DNA of 8,382 bases from Bacteroidales bacterium (GCA_004555765.1 SFHG01000063.1:1-8382), one strand, 5' to 3'; numbered from the stretch's first letter, positions 1-7,357 are shown. Notes: a model not told the origin generated them from the letters alone. Made by a program: numbers and translations.

Positions 1-573
1 TCGGTGGTGATGCATCTGGTCTATATCGACGATGTGGTGGACGAACTGATCGGAGCGCTCACGGGGGGCGAACACCGCGACGGGGCTTTCTGCGTTGTTC
101 CGACATCGCACCGGATTACTTTGGGTGCGATCGTCGATCTGCTGCATACGTTCCGGCGGATGCCCGAGACGCTGGAGGTCCCCGATACGACCAAAGACGG
201 CTTTGCGAAAAAACTCTACGCGACGTACCTCTCGTACCTTCCGTCCGACAGATTTGCTTACGACCTGAAAATGAATGTCGACCCGCGGGGCAGTTTTACG
301 GAGATTATCCGCACGGCCGACCGGGGACAGTTCTCGGTGAACGTCTCCAAACCGGGCATCACCAAGGGGCAGCACTGGCACCATACGAAGAACGAGAAAT
401 TCGTGGTGGTGCACGGACACGGACTGATCCAACTTCGGAAAGTGGGCACGGATGAAAACGGGCAATTGTATCCCGTCGTCAACTACGAGGTAAGCGGTGA
501 AAAGATACAGGTCGTGGAGATGATTCCGGGCTATACGCACAACATCGTCAACCTCTCCGATACGGAAGACCTG
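1..573 (+). other. C-terminal fragment of a CapF/WbjC-type sugar-nucleotide reductase (SDR end plus cupin domain)
   Basis: This is the front part of the chimeric frame. The segment HLVYIDDVVDE at its start is typical of the late part of an extended SDR (NAD-dependent epimerase/dehydratase) domain. From about residue 91 (NVDPRGSFTEII) a cupin domain begins. Both cupin motifs are intact: H124-x-H126-x4-E131-x6-G138, and PG-x2-H179-x3-N183, giving the metal ligand set H124, H126, E131 and H179. The family (CapF in Staphylococcus, WbjC in Pseudomonas) makes UDP-N-acetyl-L-talosamine on the way to UDP-N-acetyl-L-fucosamine for capsule or O-antigen, in the cytoplasm. Members are about 370 residues (recalled), so roughly 155 residues lie upstream of the window and the last 25 or so (usually beginning VTVMW after NLSDTEDL) are replaced by TraG. 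A capsule gene does not belong inside a tra operon, so this end comes from a different locus. The family call is confident; the exact substrate is inferred. Confidence 0.85.
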
Positions 574-2370
574 CCCGGACTGGTTGGCACGGATATGCGT
601 TATGAACGCCTGTCCACCGACCGCAGCGACTGTCACCTCTCGTTTGCCGCTCCCGTGGGGCTGTTGCTCTCGTGCAGCCATATCTACAACCAGTATGTGC
701 TGATTGATGACAGTGCCGAGAACCTGCAACGCTTTGAGAAGAATGCAAGGAATATGCACTCGCTCTCCCGTTACAGCCGGAGCAACCAAATCAACAAGCA
801 GTGGATTGACGAGTACCTGAACGAGGCGCATAGTTTCGGGCTTACCTCAGTCCGCTGTCATTGCAACGTCTTGGCGTGGAGCGAGGATGAGGAGGAACTC
901 CGCCGTATCCGTAACGACGTGGGTAGCCAGCTCGCACTGATGGAGTGCAAGCCAAGGCACAACACGGTGGATGTGCCGACGCTGTTCTGGGCGGGCATTC
1001 CCGGCAATGAAGCCGACTTTCCCGCAGAAGAGAGTTTTTACACCTTCATCGAGCAGGCGGTCTGCTTCTTCAATGAGGAAACCAACTACCGTGATTCGTT
1101 GTCTCCATTCGGCATCAAGATGGCTGACCGCAGCGGCAAGCCGATTCATCTCGACATCTCCGACCTGCCGATGAAGCAAGGCATCATCACGAACCGCAAC
1201 AAGTTCATCTTGGGACCTTCGGGTTCGGGCAAGTCATTCTTCACCAACCACCTCTTGAGGCAGTATTGGGAACAGAACACCCATATCGTATTGGTGGACA
1301 CGGGAAACAGCTATCAGGGCTTGTGCGAGATGATACGCCACAAGACGCAGGGCGAGGACGGGGTCTATTTCACCTACTCGGACGAGAGTCCCATCAGCTT
1401 CAATCCCTTCTACACGACGGACAAGGTGTTCGATGTGGAGAAGCGGGAGAGCATCAAGACCCTGCTGCTGACACTATGGAAGAAGGACAACGAGCCTGCC
1501 ACACGATCGGAGGAGGTCGCCCTCTCCAATGCCGTGTCGCTCTTTATCGAGCGCATCAAGGCGGACGACGCTATCGTTCCCTCGTTCAACAGCTTTTACG
1601 AGTATCTCACCACCGATTATTCGGCTCTGCTTCGTGAGAAAAAGGTCAGGGAAAAGGATTTTGACTTGGCCAACTTTCTCAACGTGCTGGAGCCGTACTA
1701 CAAAGGTGGAGAATACGACTACCTGCTGAACTCGGACAAGCAGCTTGACCTGCTTAACGCCCGCTTTATCGTCTTCGAAATCGATTCCATAAAGGATCAT
1801 CCCATTCTTTTCCCCATTACCACCATCATCATTATGGAACTCTTCATCAACAAGATGCGACGTCTGAAGGGAATACGGAAAGTCATCCTTATCGAGGAGG
1901 CTTGGAAAGCGATTGCGTCCGCGAATATGGCGGGATATATCAAGTATCTCTACAAGACGGTAAGAAAATTCTTCGGTGAGGCGGTCGTGGTGACACAGGA
2001 GGTGGACGACATCATCTCCTCGCCCGTAGTCAAGGAAAGCATCATCAACAACTCCGACTGCAAGATACTGCTTGACCAGCGCAAGTACATGAACAAGTTC
2101 GACCAGATACAGGCACTCTTGGGACTGACGGACAAGGAACGGGGACAGATACTCTCCATCAATCAGAGCAACGATGCCACACGGTCGTACAAGGAGGTGT
2201 GGATCGGACTGGGCGGTGTGCAGTCCGCCGTCTATGCCACGGAGGTGTCGAAAGCCGAATACCTCACCTACACGACGGAAGAAACCGAGAAGATGCGGGT
2301 GCTCGCCCGTGCCGAACAACTCGGCGGGAACATGGAGCTTGCCGTCAGACAGCTCGCCGAAGAAGAATAG
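1..2370 (+). CDS. traG: Chimeric ORF: CapF-like cupin end fused in frame to conjugation ATPase TraG (5' partial)
   Basis: One open frame runs from the window edge to a TAG at 2368. Residues are numbered from the GTG at 4, but the frame is already open at base 1, so the true start lies upstream. Residues 1-190 are not TraG (see the 1-573 entry). Residues 191-788 are the C-terminal part of the Bacteroidetes conjugative-transposon TraG, a VirB4-like cytoplasmic ATPase that energises pilus assembly and DNA transfer. Visible motifs: GPSGSGKS Walker A at 404-411 (1213-1236), Walker B VILIEE at 627-632, a TQE motif at 664-666, and the family segments LSFAAPVG, AGIPGNEADFP and TNRNKFILGPSG. Family members are about 830 residues (recalled), so some 230 N-terminal residues are missing. 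traI follows after 32 bases, the usual order. The TraG identity is firm; whether the fusion is a real gene is uncertain. Confidence 0.9.
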   Translation, partial: SVVMHLVYIDDVVDELIGALTGGEHRDGAFCVVPTSHRITLGAIVDLLHTFRRMPETLEVPDTTKDGFAKKLYATYLSYLPSDRFAYDLKMNVDPRGSFTEIIRTADRGQFSVNVSKPGITKGQHWHHTKNEKFVVVHGHGLIQLRKVGTDENGQLYPVVNYEVSGEKIQVVEMIPGYTHNIVNLSDTEDLPGLVGTDMRYERLSTDRSDCHLSFAAPVGLLLSCSHIYNQYVLIDDSAENLQRFEKNARNMHSLSRYSRSNQINKQWIDEYLNEAHSFGLTSVRCHCNVLAWSEDEEELRRIRNDVGSQLALMECKPRHNTVDVPTLFWAGIPGNEADFPAEESFYTFIEQAVCFFNEETNYRDSLSPFGIKMADRSGKPIHLDISDLPMKQGIITNRNKFILGPSGSGKSFFTNHLLRQYWEQNTHIVLVDTGNSYQGLCEMIRHKTQGEDGVYFTYSDESPISFNPFYTTDKVFDVEKRESIKTLLLTLWKKDNEPATRSEEVALSNAVSLFIERIKADDAIVPSFNSFYEYLTTDYSALLREKKVREKDFDLANFLNVLEPYYKGGEYDYLLNSDKQLDLLNARFIVFEIDSIKDHPILFPITTIIIMELFINKMRRLKGIRKVILIEEAWKAIASANMAGYIKYLYKTVRKFFGEAVVVTQEVDDIISSPVVKESIINNSDCKILLDQRKYMNKFDQIQALLGLTDKERGQILSINQSNDATRSYKEVWIGLGGVQSAVYATEVSKAEYLTYTTEETEKMRVLARAEQLGGNMELAVRQLAEEE
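553..573 (+). other. Crossover segment of the capsule-gene/traG fusion
   Basis: These 21 bases encode L-S-D-T-E-D-L (residues 184-190). CapF-type proteins carry NLSDTEDL near their end, and from memory Bacteroidetes TraG proteins carry a similar LSD-x-EDL just before PG-x-VGTDMRYE. The segment can therefore belong to either parent, and the join must lie in or beside it. Everything before it reads as cupin and everything after as TraG. There is no frameshift, insertion-sequence end or obvious target duplication here. Either homology-assisted recombination or an assembler joining two contigs through a shared short word would give this picture. Confidence 0.7.
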
Positions 2371-2380
2371 TAAAGAATAA

Positions 2381-2405
2381 TCACACTAAAATCCAACGTA
2401 AAATG
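2381..2405 (+). promoter_or_regulatory. A/T-rich translation leader of traI, similar to that of traN
   Basis: The 32-base gap between traG and traI is A/T-rich and has no Shine-Dalgarno sequence, which is normal in Bacteroidetes. It contains TCAC, then ACT, then AATCCAA and a TAAAATGA start. The leader of traN (6412-6438) has the same words in the same order with nearly the same spacing (ATCCAA begins 12 bases before the ATG here, 13 there). This suggests a conserved initiation region or a copied leader; the function is inferred only. Confidence 0.35.
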
Positions 2406-3032
2406 AGAAAGAGAATTTTAATACTTATCACGTGCGGTTGCCTCTTGGCAGGCAGCGCACACGCTCAATGGGTAGTCACTGACCCCACCAATCTTGCACA
2501 GAGCATCATCAACACGACCAAGGAAATCGTGCAGACCTCCAAGACGGTCAAGAACACGCTCGACAACTTCAAGGAGGTGGAGAAACTCTATAATGAGAGC
2601 AAGAAGTACTACGATGCCCTGAAAAAGGTGAACGACCTCGTGCGGGATGCCCAACGGGTGAAAGAGACCATCCTGATGGTCGGGGAAATCTCCGACATCT
2701 ATGTGAACAACTACAAGAAGATGCTCTCCGACCCGAACTTCCGTCCGGAGGAGCTGGTCGCCATTGCCAACGGTTACACCAAGCTGCTCGGAGAGAGCAA
2801 CAATCTGCTCAAGGAACTGAAGCAGGTGGTGAACATCACCACGCTGAAGATGACCGACAAGGAACGTATGGATGTGGTGGATCGCTGCTACAAGGAGGTA
2901 CGGGACTACCGCAATCTCGTGCGTTACTACACGAACAAGAACATCTCCGTGAGCTATCTCAGAGCCAAGAAACAGCAGGACACCGACCGGGTGCTCTCGC
3001 TCTATGGAACGGATAATGAAAGGTATTGGTAG
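2403..3032 (+). CDS. traI: Conjugative transposon protein TraI (DUF4141 family), secreted
   Basis: A 209-residue protein. The ATG at 2403 is chosen because it opens a clean signal peptide: MRKR, a hydrophobic run ILILITCGCLLAG, and the cleavage signal AHA before Q22 at about 21/22. Upstream in-frame starts lie inside traG and would bury the signal. The mature part is mostly helical and rich in K, E, N and V (for example ETILMVGEISDIYVNNYKK at about 97-115), ending with SLYGTDNERYW, which is typical of the DUF4141/TraI family of Bacteroides conjugative transposons. It is exported to the periplasm. Its place between the ATPase and a VirB6-like protein is like that of VirB5/TrbJ, so a pilus-tip or periplasmic assembly role is plausible but inferred. 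It follows the ATPase gene by 32 bases and its stop lies two bases before the traJ ATG. Confidence 0.9.
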   Translation: MRKRILILITCGCLLAGSAHAQWVVTDPTNLAQSIINTTKEIVQTSKTVKNTLDNFKEVEKLYNESKKYYDALKKVNDLVRDAQRVKETILMVGEISDIYVNNYKKMLSDPNFRPEELVAIANGYTKLLGESNNLLKELKQVVNITTLKMTDKERMDVVDRCYKEVRDYRNLVRYYTNKNISVSYLRAKKQQDTDRVLSLYGTDNERYW

Positions 3033-3034
3033 GT

Positions 3035-4126
3035 ATGGGAGCGGAATTTGACAACCTGCACCAAGTTCTCCGTACCCTTTATACGGAGATGATGCCGATG
3101 TGCGGCGACATGATTGGCGTTGCCAAGGGAATTGCAGGCTTGGGTGCACTCTTCTATGTGGCACTTCGGGTATGGCAGACCTTGGCTCGTGCCGAACCCA
3201 TCGACGTCTATCCGTTGCTCCGTCCCTTTGCCCTCGGTCTTTGCATCCTCTTCTTTCCGATGGTGCTGGAGACCATCAACGGGGTGCTTAGTCCCATCGT
3301 GCAGGGTACGCACAAGATGCTCGAAAAGCAGACCTTCAGCATGGACGAATACCGCAAGTTACGGGACAAGCTGGAGTACGAGGCGATGGTGAAAAATCCT
3401 GAAACAGCCTATTTGGTCAGTAACGAGGAGTTCGACAAGAAACTGGATGAACTCGGTATCGCTCCCTCGGACATGGCGACGATGGCAGGGATGTATGTGG
3501 AGCGAGGTATGTATAACCTGAAGAAATCTATTCGCAATATGGTGCGGGAACTTTTAGAACTGCTTTTCGCCGCTGCCGCCCTGCTTATTGACACGCTCCG
3601 GACATTCTTCCTGATTGTCCTCTCCATCTTGGGTCCGATAGCCTTTGCCATCTCCGTGTGGGACGGTTTTCAGAGTACCCTCACACAGTGGTTCACAAGG
3701 TACATCTCCATCTATTTGTGGTTGCCTGTGGCGGACTTGTTCAGTTCGATGCTGGCAAAGATTCAGGAGCTGATGCTCAAACACGACATCACGCAGTTGC
3801 AGAACGACCCTACCTATACGATAGATGCCTCGAATGGCGTGTACCTTGTCTTCATGATTATCGGCATCATCGGCTACTTCACCATTCCGACCGTTGCGGG
3901 TTGGGTGATACAGGCAGGTGGAGCAGGTAACTTCGGCAAGAACGTGAACTATGCGGTAGGAAAGGGTGCCGGCATTGCAGGTGCCTTGGGTGGAGCCGCT
4001 GGTGGCTTTGCCGTGGGACACGGACGAAACATGATGAATCATGCGGGGAGCAAAGCCAAAGAGATTGCCGGAAAATTATTTCATCGGGGAGGAAACCAAT
4101 CCTCCGAACCATCGGAACAAAATTAA
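3035..4126 (+). CDS. traJ: Conjugative transposon protein TraJ, VirB6/TrbL-like polytopic membrane protein
   Basis: A 363-residue protein starting MGAEFDNLHQVLRTLY. The ATG at 3035, two bases after the traI stop, is preferred to a TTG at 3026 that would overlap traI. Several membrane segments are visible: about 27-50 (around IAGLGALFYVAL), about 65-85 (ALGLCILFFPMVL), a long pair at about 170-205 (LLFAAAALLIDTLRTFFLIV, then LSILGPIAFAISVW), one near 220-240, and one at about 268-292 (VYLVFMIIGIIGYFTIPTVA). The signature WDGFQSTLTQWFTRYIS and the YFTIPTVAGWVIQAGG motif are typical of Bacteroidetes TraJ. The tail is rich in glycine and alanine, then basic and polar. It should form the inner-membrane channel part of the mating apparatus, by analogy with VirB6. 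Length and gene order match the family. Confidence 0.93.
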   Translation: MGAEFDNLHQVLRTLYTEMMPMCGDMIGVAKGIAGLGALFYVALRVWQTLARAEPIDVYPLLRPFALGLCILFFPMVLETINGVLSPIVQGTHKMLEKQTFSMDEYRKLRDKLEYEAMVKNPETAYLVSNEEFDKKLDELGIAPSDMATMAGMYVERGMYNLKKSIRNMVRELLELLFAAAALLIDTLRTFFLIVLSILGPIAFAISVWDGFQSTLTQWFTRYISIYLWLPVADLFSSMLAKIQELMLKHDITQLQNDPTYTIDASNGVYLVFMIIGIIGYFTIPTVAGWVIQAGGAGNFGKNVNYAVGKGAGIAGALGGAAGGFAVGHGRNMMNHAGSKAKEIAGKLFHRGGNQSSEPSEQN

Positions 4127-4132
4127 AAAGCT

Positions 4133-4756
4133 ATGGAATTTAAGTCATTAAAGAATATCGAAACAAGTTTCAGACAGATACGCCTCTTTACGTTGGTTGT
4201 CGTCTGCCTGTGTGCCGCCCTTGCGGGCTATTCGGTATGGAGTGCCTACTCTTTTGCCGAAGCCCAACGGCAGAAAATCTATGTGTTGGACGGCGGGAAA
4301 TCGCTGATGCTCGCCCTGTCGCAGGATCTGTCACAGAACAGACCCGCAGAAGCCAAAGAGCATGTGCGCCGCTTCCACGAGCTGTTCTTCACCCTTTCGC
4401 CCGATAAGAGTGCCATCGAGGGGAATATCTCCCGTGCGCTGCTCTTGGCGGACAAGAGTGCCTACAACTATTATCGGGATTTCTCCGAGAAAGGGTACTA
4501 CAACCGTATCGTGGCAGGAAACATCAATCAGGTCGTGCAGGTGGACAGCGTACTCTGTGACTTCGACCGCTATCCCTATGCGGTACGGACGTATGCCCGA
4601 CAAATGATTATCCGTGCCACCAACGTGACCGAGCGCAGTCTCGTGACCGTCTGCCGCCTGCTCAATACGAGTCGCAGCGATGACAATCCGAACGGTTTCA
4701 ACATCGAGGGATTCGAGATAATGGAGAATAAGGACATCAGTACCCGCAAGCGATGA
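4133..4756 (+). CDS. traK: Conjugative transposon protein TraK, VirB8-like
   Basis: A 207-residue protein with a short cytoplasmic start (MEFKSLKNIETSFRQIRLF), one membrane helix at about 18-40 and a periplasmic domain, the topology of VirB8. The family features FRQIRLFTLV, RFHELFFTLSPD and YYRDFSEKGYYN are those of TraK in Bacteroides conjugative transposons. The tail is hydrophilic and ends ENKDISTRKR. It should act as an assembly hub between the inner-membrane and envelope-spanning parts (known for VirB8; inferred here). It starts six bases after the traJ stop, and its TGA overlaps the ATG of traL in an ATGA, which implies coupled translation. Confidence 0.93.
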   Translation: MEFKSLKNIETSFRQIRLFTLVVVCLCAALAGYSVWSAYSFAEAQRQKIYVLDGGKSLMLALSQDLSQNRPAEAKEHVRRFHELFFTLSPDKSAIEGNISRALLLADKSAYNYYRDFSEKGYYNRIVAGNINQVVQVDSVLCDFDRYPYAVRTYARQMIIRATNVTERSLVTVCRLLNTSRSDDNPNGFNIEGFEIMENKDISTRKR

Positions 4757-5085
4757 AAAAGAAAAGTCTGTTCCGAATGATGCAGGAGGGAGCGGAGGCA
4801 AGACTCCGCCGCCTGTGCGGACGCATCCCCACTCATCTGAGGCTGTATGTCGTCCTGACAATGCTTCTCTTTTTCGCCTTCTTTGCCAACTATGTTTTCT
4901 TCAACGGTTTGTACCGTATTTTCTCAGACGGAGACTCCAAAGAGGAAACGTTACCGGCAATCGAGCATATAGAAGCCCCTGAAGTAAGGCGGTTCTATCC
5001 CAATGACAGTATCAACCTATTAAAGTATTACGATTATGTTCCCATTCAAAAGAAAGACAGCCTCCGACACGAGCACATCGCCTGA
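4753..5085 (+). CDS. traL: Conjugative transposon protein TraL (DUF3989 family), small membrane protein
   Basis: A 110-residue protein starting at the ATG of an ATGA overlap with traK. It has a basic N-terminus (MKKKSLF, then several Arg), one membrane helix at about 29-51 (around YVVLTMLLFFAFFANYVFF) and a short periplasmic tail with PEVRRFYPNDSINLLKYYDYVP. Small size, single helix and position between traK and traM fit the Bacteroidetes TraL/DUF3989 family. Its exact job is not known to me; a scaffold partner of TraM or TraK in the inner membrane is an inference. Its last 50 bases overlap the start of traM in another frame. Confidence 0.87.
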   Translation: MKKKSLFRMMQEGAEARLRRLCGRIPTHLRLYVVLTMLLFFAFFANYVFFNGLYRIFSDGDSKEETLPAIEHIEAPEVRRFYPNDSINLLKYYDYVPIQKKDSLRHEHIA

Positions 5086-6397
5086 GCTGACGGAGGAAGA
5101 GAGACAAAGACGAAAGAAGTTTGTCATTTATCCCCTGATGTTCCTGCTTTTTGCAGGCTCCATGTGGCTCATCTTCGCTCCATCGGAGAAAGAAGAGGAG
5201 AAACAAGTAAAGGGCTTCAACACGGAAGTGCCCGACCCGATGGCAGCCGAACTGATCGGTGATAAGAAGAAAGCCTACGAGAAGGAGATAATGGAACAGA
5301 AGGAACAGGAACGAAGTCAGGCGATGCAAAGCCTCAGTTCCATGTTCGGTGAAATGACAGGAGGACAACCGGCACAGAGTTCCGAAGAGTTGGCTTTGAA
5401 GGCAGACGCATCAGAAAGAGATAACGGCTTCGGCTCTCGCACCACTGCTTCGCAAGCCGGATTCCACGCCTCTGCATCCGCCTATCAAGACATCAACCGC
5501 ACGCTCGGTAGTTTCTATGAGGCACCGAGAGAAGACCCTGAAAAGGAAGAACTGCGTGCTCGTCTGGAGGAGCTGGAAAACCGTATGAGTAGCGAACAGC
5601 AGTCGCCTGCCATAACTGTAAACGATCAGATGGCATTGCTCGAAAAGTCCTATCAGTTGGCGGCAAAGTATATGCCGTCGGGTGGTGGACAACCATCTTC
5701 CAATATGATACCGGCATCGGACGGAGAGACGGCTTCCGAGAGGAAAGCGGTCGCAGCCATCCGAAACGGGAAGGCGACAGCTTTTCCCGTTGCTCCTGTG
5801 AGCGAGCAAGTGGTGTCGGCTCTGGCGCAGCCGATGAGCGACTCGACTTTCCGCTCCGAATATGTCAAGGAGAGAAATTTCCTATTTCAAACTGCTATCG
5901 GGACAGCCCCACAGACGAAGAGAAACACCATATCAGCCTGTGTGCATGACAACCAGACGGTTATGGAAGGGCAGACGGTGCGTTTCCGTCTCTTGGAGCC
6001 GATGTTGGTATCGGGCAGGGAGATTCCACGCAACGCCCTCGTCGTGGGAACGGCAAAAGTACAAGGTGAACGGCTTGCCGTTGCCATTTCTTCACTGGAG
6101 TATCGGGGAAATATCATTCCCGTGGAACTGTCGGTCTATGACACGGACGGGCAGGCGGGAATATTCATTCCCGGCTCGATGGAGCGCAGTGCCGCCAAGG
6201 AGATTGCCGCAAACATGGGAACGTCCGTAGGCAGCAGTGTGAACATCTCCACCGATGCGGGGGCACAGCTTGCCTCCGAGCTCGGCAAGGGACTGATACA
6301 AGGCACTTCGCAGTATTTCTCCAAGAAGATGCGCACTGTCAAGGTGCATCTGAAGGCAGGTTACAAGGTATTGCTCTATCAACCGGACAGCAAATAA
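5036..6397 (+). CDS. traM: Conjugative transposon protein TraM, VirB10/TrbI-like envelope-spanning protein
   Basis: A 453-residue protein. The ATG at 5036 gives MFPFKRKTASDTS; the next in-frame Met (residue 35) lies inside the membrane helix, so the start inside traL is accepted. Order of parts: a short charged cytoplasmic segment; a membrane helix at about 29-48 (FVIYPLMFLLFAGSMWLIF); a long charged, low-complexity periplasmic region with likely coiled coil at about 78-95 and 165-190 (EKEELRARLEELENRM); and a folded C-terminal domain from about 300 to the end (CVHDNQTVMEGQTVRFRL, REIPRNALVVG, GYKVLLY). This matches the TraM family, whose design is that of VirB10: linking the inner membrane to an outer-membrane pore. 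Length is typical. traN follows after 38 bases. Confidence 0.93.
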   Translation: MFPFKRKTASDTSTSPELTEEERQRRKKFVIYPLMFLLFAGSMWLIFAPSEKEEEKQVKGFNTEVPDPMAAELIGDKKKAYEKEIMEQKEQERSQAMQSLSSMFGEMTGGQPAQSSEELALKADASERDNGFGSRTTASQAGFHASASAYQDINRTLGSFYEAPREDPEKEELRARLEELENRMSSEQQSPAITVNDQMALLEKSYQLAAKYMPSGGGQPSSNMIPASDGETASERKAVAAIRNGKATAFPVAPVSEQVVSALAQPMSDSTFRSEYVKERNFLFQTAIGTAPQTKRNTISACVHDNQTVMEGQTVRFRLLEPMLVSGREIPRNALVVGTAKVQGERLAVAISSLEYRGNIIPVELSVYDTDGQAGIFIPGSMERSAAKEIAANMGTSVGSSVNISTDAGAQLASELGKGLIQGTSQYFSKKMRTVKVHLKAGYKVLLYQPDSK

Positions 6398-6411
6398 TTC
6401 ACAGTTATTAT

Positions 6412-6438
6412 TCACCACTTTAATCCAATATAAAAATG
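6412..6438 (+). promoter_or_regulatory. A/T-rich translation leader of traN, similar to that of traI
   Basis: The 38-base gap between traM and traN is A/T-rich with no Shine-Dalgarno sequence. It holds ATTCAC twice (6397-6402 and 6410-6415) and then AATCCAA and a TAAAAATGA start, close to the traI leader in word order and spacing. An A/T-only inverted repeat (AATAAT/ATTATT) overlaps it but is too weak to call a terminator. A role in translation initiation is inferred. Confidence 0.35.
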
Positions 6439-7356
6439 AAAAGAACAGTTTTAGCCATCGCCCTGATGCTGGGCGCAGTCTGTGCCAACGCACAGGAAAC
6501 AACCTCAACGGGAGACCTCTATCAGGGACTGACCCGAAAAATTACCTTCGAGCGGATGATACCGCCCCACGGCTTGGAAATCACCTACGACAAGACGGTG
6601 CACATCATCTTCCCCTCTGCCGTGCGCTATGTGGATCTGGGTTCGCCCAACCTCATTGCAGGAAAGGCGGACGGAGCGGAAAACGTTATCCGTGTGAAGG
6701 CGACGGTTAGGGACTTCCACGAGGAGACGAATATGAGCGTCATTACCGAAAACGGGGCATTCTACACCTTCAATGTCAAGTATGCCAACGAGCCGCTACT
6801 TCTCAATGTGGAAATGGCGGACTTCATCCACGATGGGGAGAGCGTAAACCGTCCGAACAACGCAATGGAAGTCTATCTCAAGGAACTCGGAAGCGAAAGT
6901 CCGATGCTGGTAAGGCTCATCATGAAATCCATTCACAAGGAGGACAGGCGGACGGTGAAGCACATCGGCAGCAAGTCTTTCGGTATTCAGTACCTGCTCA
7001 AAGGGTTGTATTCGCACAACGGACTGCTGTACTTCCATACGGAACTGCGCAACAAGTCCAATGTGCCGTTCGACATCGACTTCATCACGTTCAAAATCGT
7101 GGACAAGAAGGTCGCCAAGCAGACTGCCATGCAGGAGCAGGTACTGCTTCCGCTGCGTGCCTACAACTACACCACCTGCGTGGCGGGGCAGAAGAGCGAA
7201 CGCACGGTATTCACCCTGCAAAAGTTCACCATCCCCGATGACAAGCAGCTCATTGTGAAGATGCACGAGAAGAACGGCGGAAGACACCAATCCTTTGTCG
7301 TGGAGAACGAAGACCTTGTGCGTGCGAGGGAAATCAACGAACTCAAAGTGAAGTAG
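6436..7356 (+). CDS. traN: Conjugative transposon protein TraN (DUF4138 family), VirB9-like, secreted
   Basis: A 306-residue protein with a clear signal peptide (MKRTVLAIALMLGAVCANAQ, cleavage after ANA at about 19/20), which fixes the ATG at 6436. The mature part begins with a beta-rich domain containing HIIFPSAVRYVDLGSPNLIAG (about 56-76), very typical of Bacteroidetes TraN and similar in style to the N-terminal VirB9/TrbG domain. The C-terminal half has GLYSHNGLLYFHTELRNKSN (about 191-210) and FDIDFITFKIVDKK, again family-typical. It probably sits in the periplasm or outer membrane and forms the outer part of the channel together with TraM (inferred from VirB9). The stop is one base from the traO ATG. 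Confidence 0.93.
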   Translation: MKRTVLAIALMLGAVCANAQETTSTGDLYQGLTRKITFERMIPPHGLEITYDKTVHIIFPSAVRYVDLGSPNLIAGKADGAENVIRVKATVRDFHEETNMSVITENGAFYTFNVKYANEPLLLNVEMADFIHDGESVNRPNNAMEVYLKELGSESPMLVRLIMKSIHKEDRRTVKHIGSKSFGIQYLLKGLYSHNGLLYFHTELRNKSNVPFDIDFITFKIVDKKVAKQTAMQEQVLLPLRAYNYTTCVAGQKSERTVFTLQKFTIPDDKQLIVKMHEKNGGRHQSFVVENEDLVRAREINELKVK

Positions 7357-7357
7357 T

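Noticed and set aside
553..573. An insertion-sequence or element end at the fusion point
   Set aside because: I see no inverted repeat, target duplication, or integrase-type core site around the join; the TraG sequence begins in mid-gene, which is not how conjugative transposons integrate.
1474..2319. A long minus-strand open frame of 281 codons opposite traG
   Set aside because: It is antisense to the conserved motor domain of TraG, its protein shows no family motif, and it reflects codon bias of the real gene.
2199..2402. Upstream extension of the traI frame
   Set aside because: It would overlap the TraG C-terminus by more than 170 bases and place an Arg-rich stretch before an evident signal peptide; the ATG at 2403 is far better.
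2418..3164. A minus-strand open frame of 248 codons opposite traI and the start of traJ
   Set aside because: It spans two conserved plus-strand genes, and its sequence is His/Leu/Val-rich in the manner of antisense shadows.
6393..6412. Inverted repeat AATAAT/ATTATT after traM as a terminator
   Set aside because: Six A/T pairs with an 8-base loop and no G/C would hardly be stable; the operon continues in the same direction.
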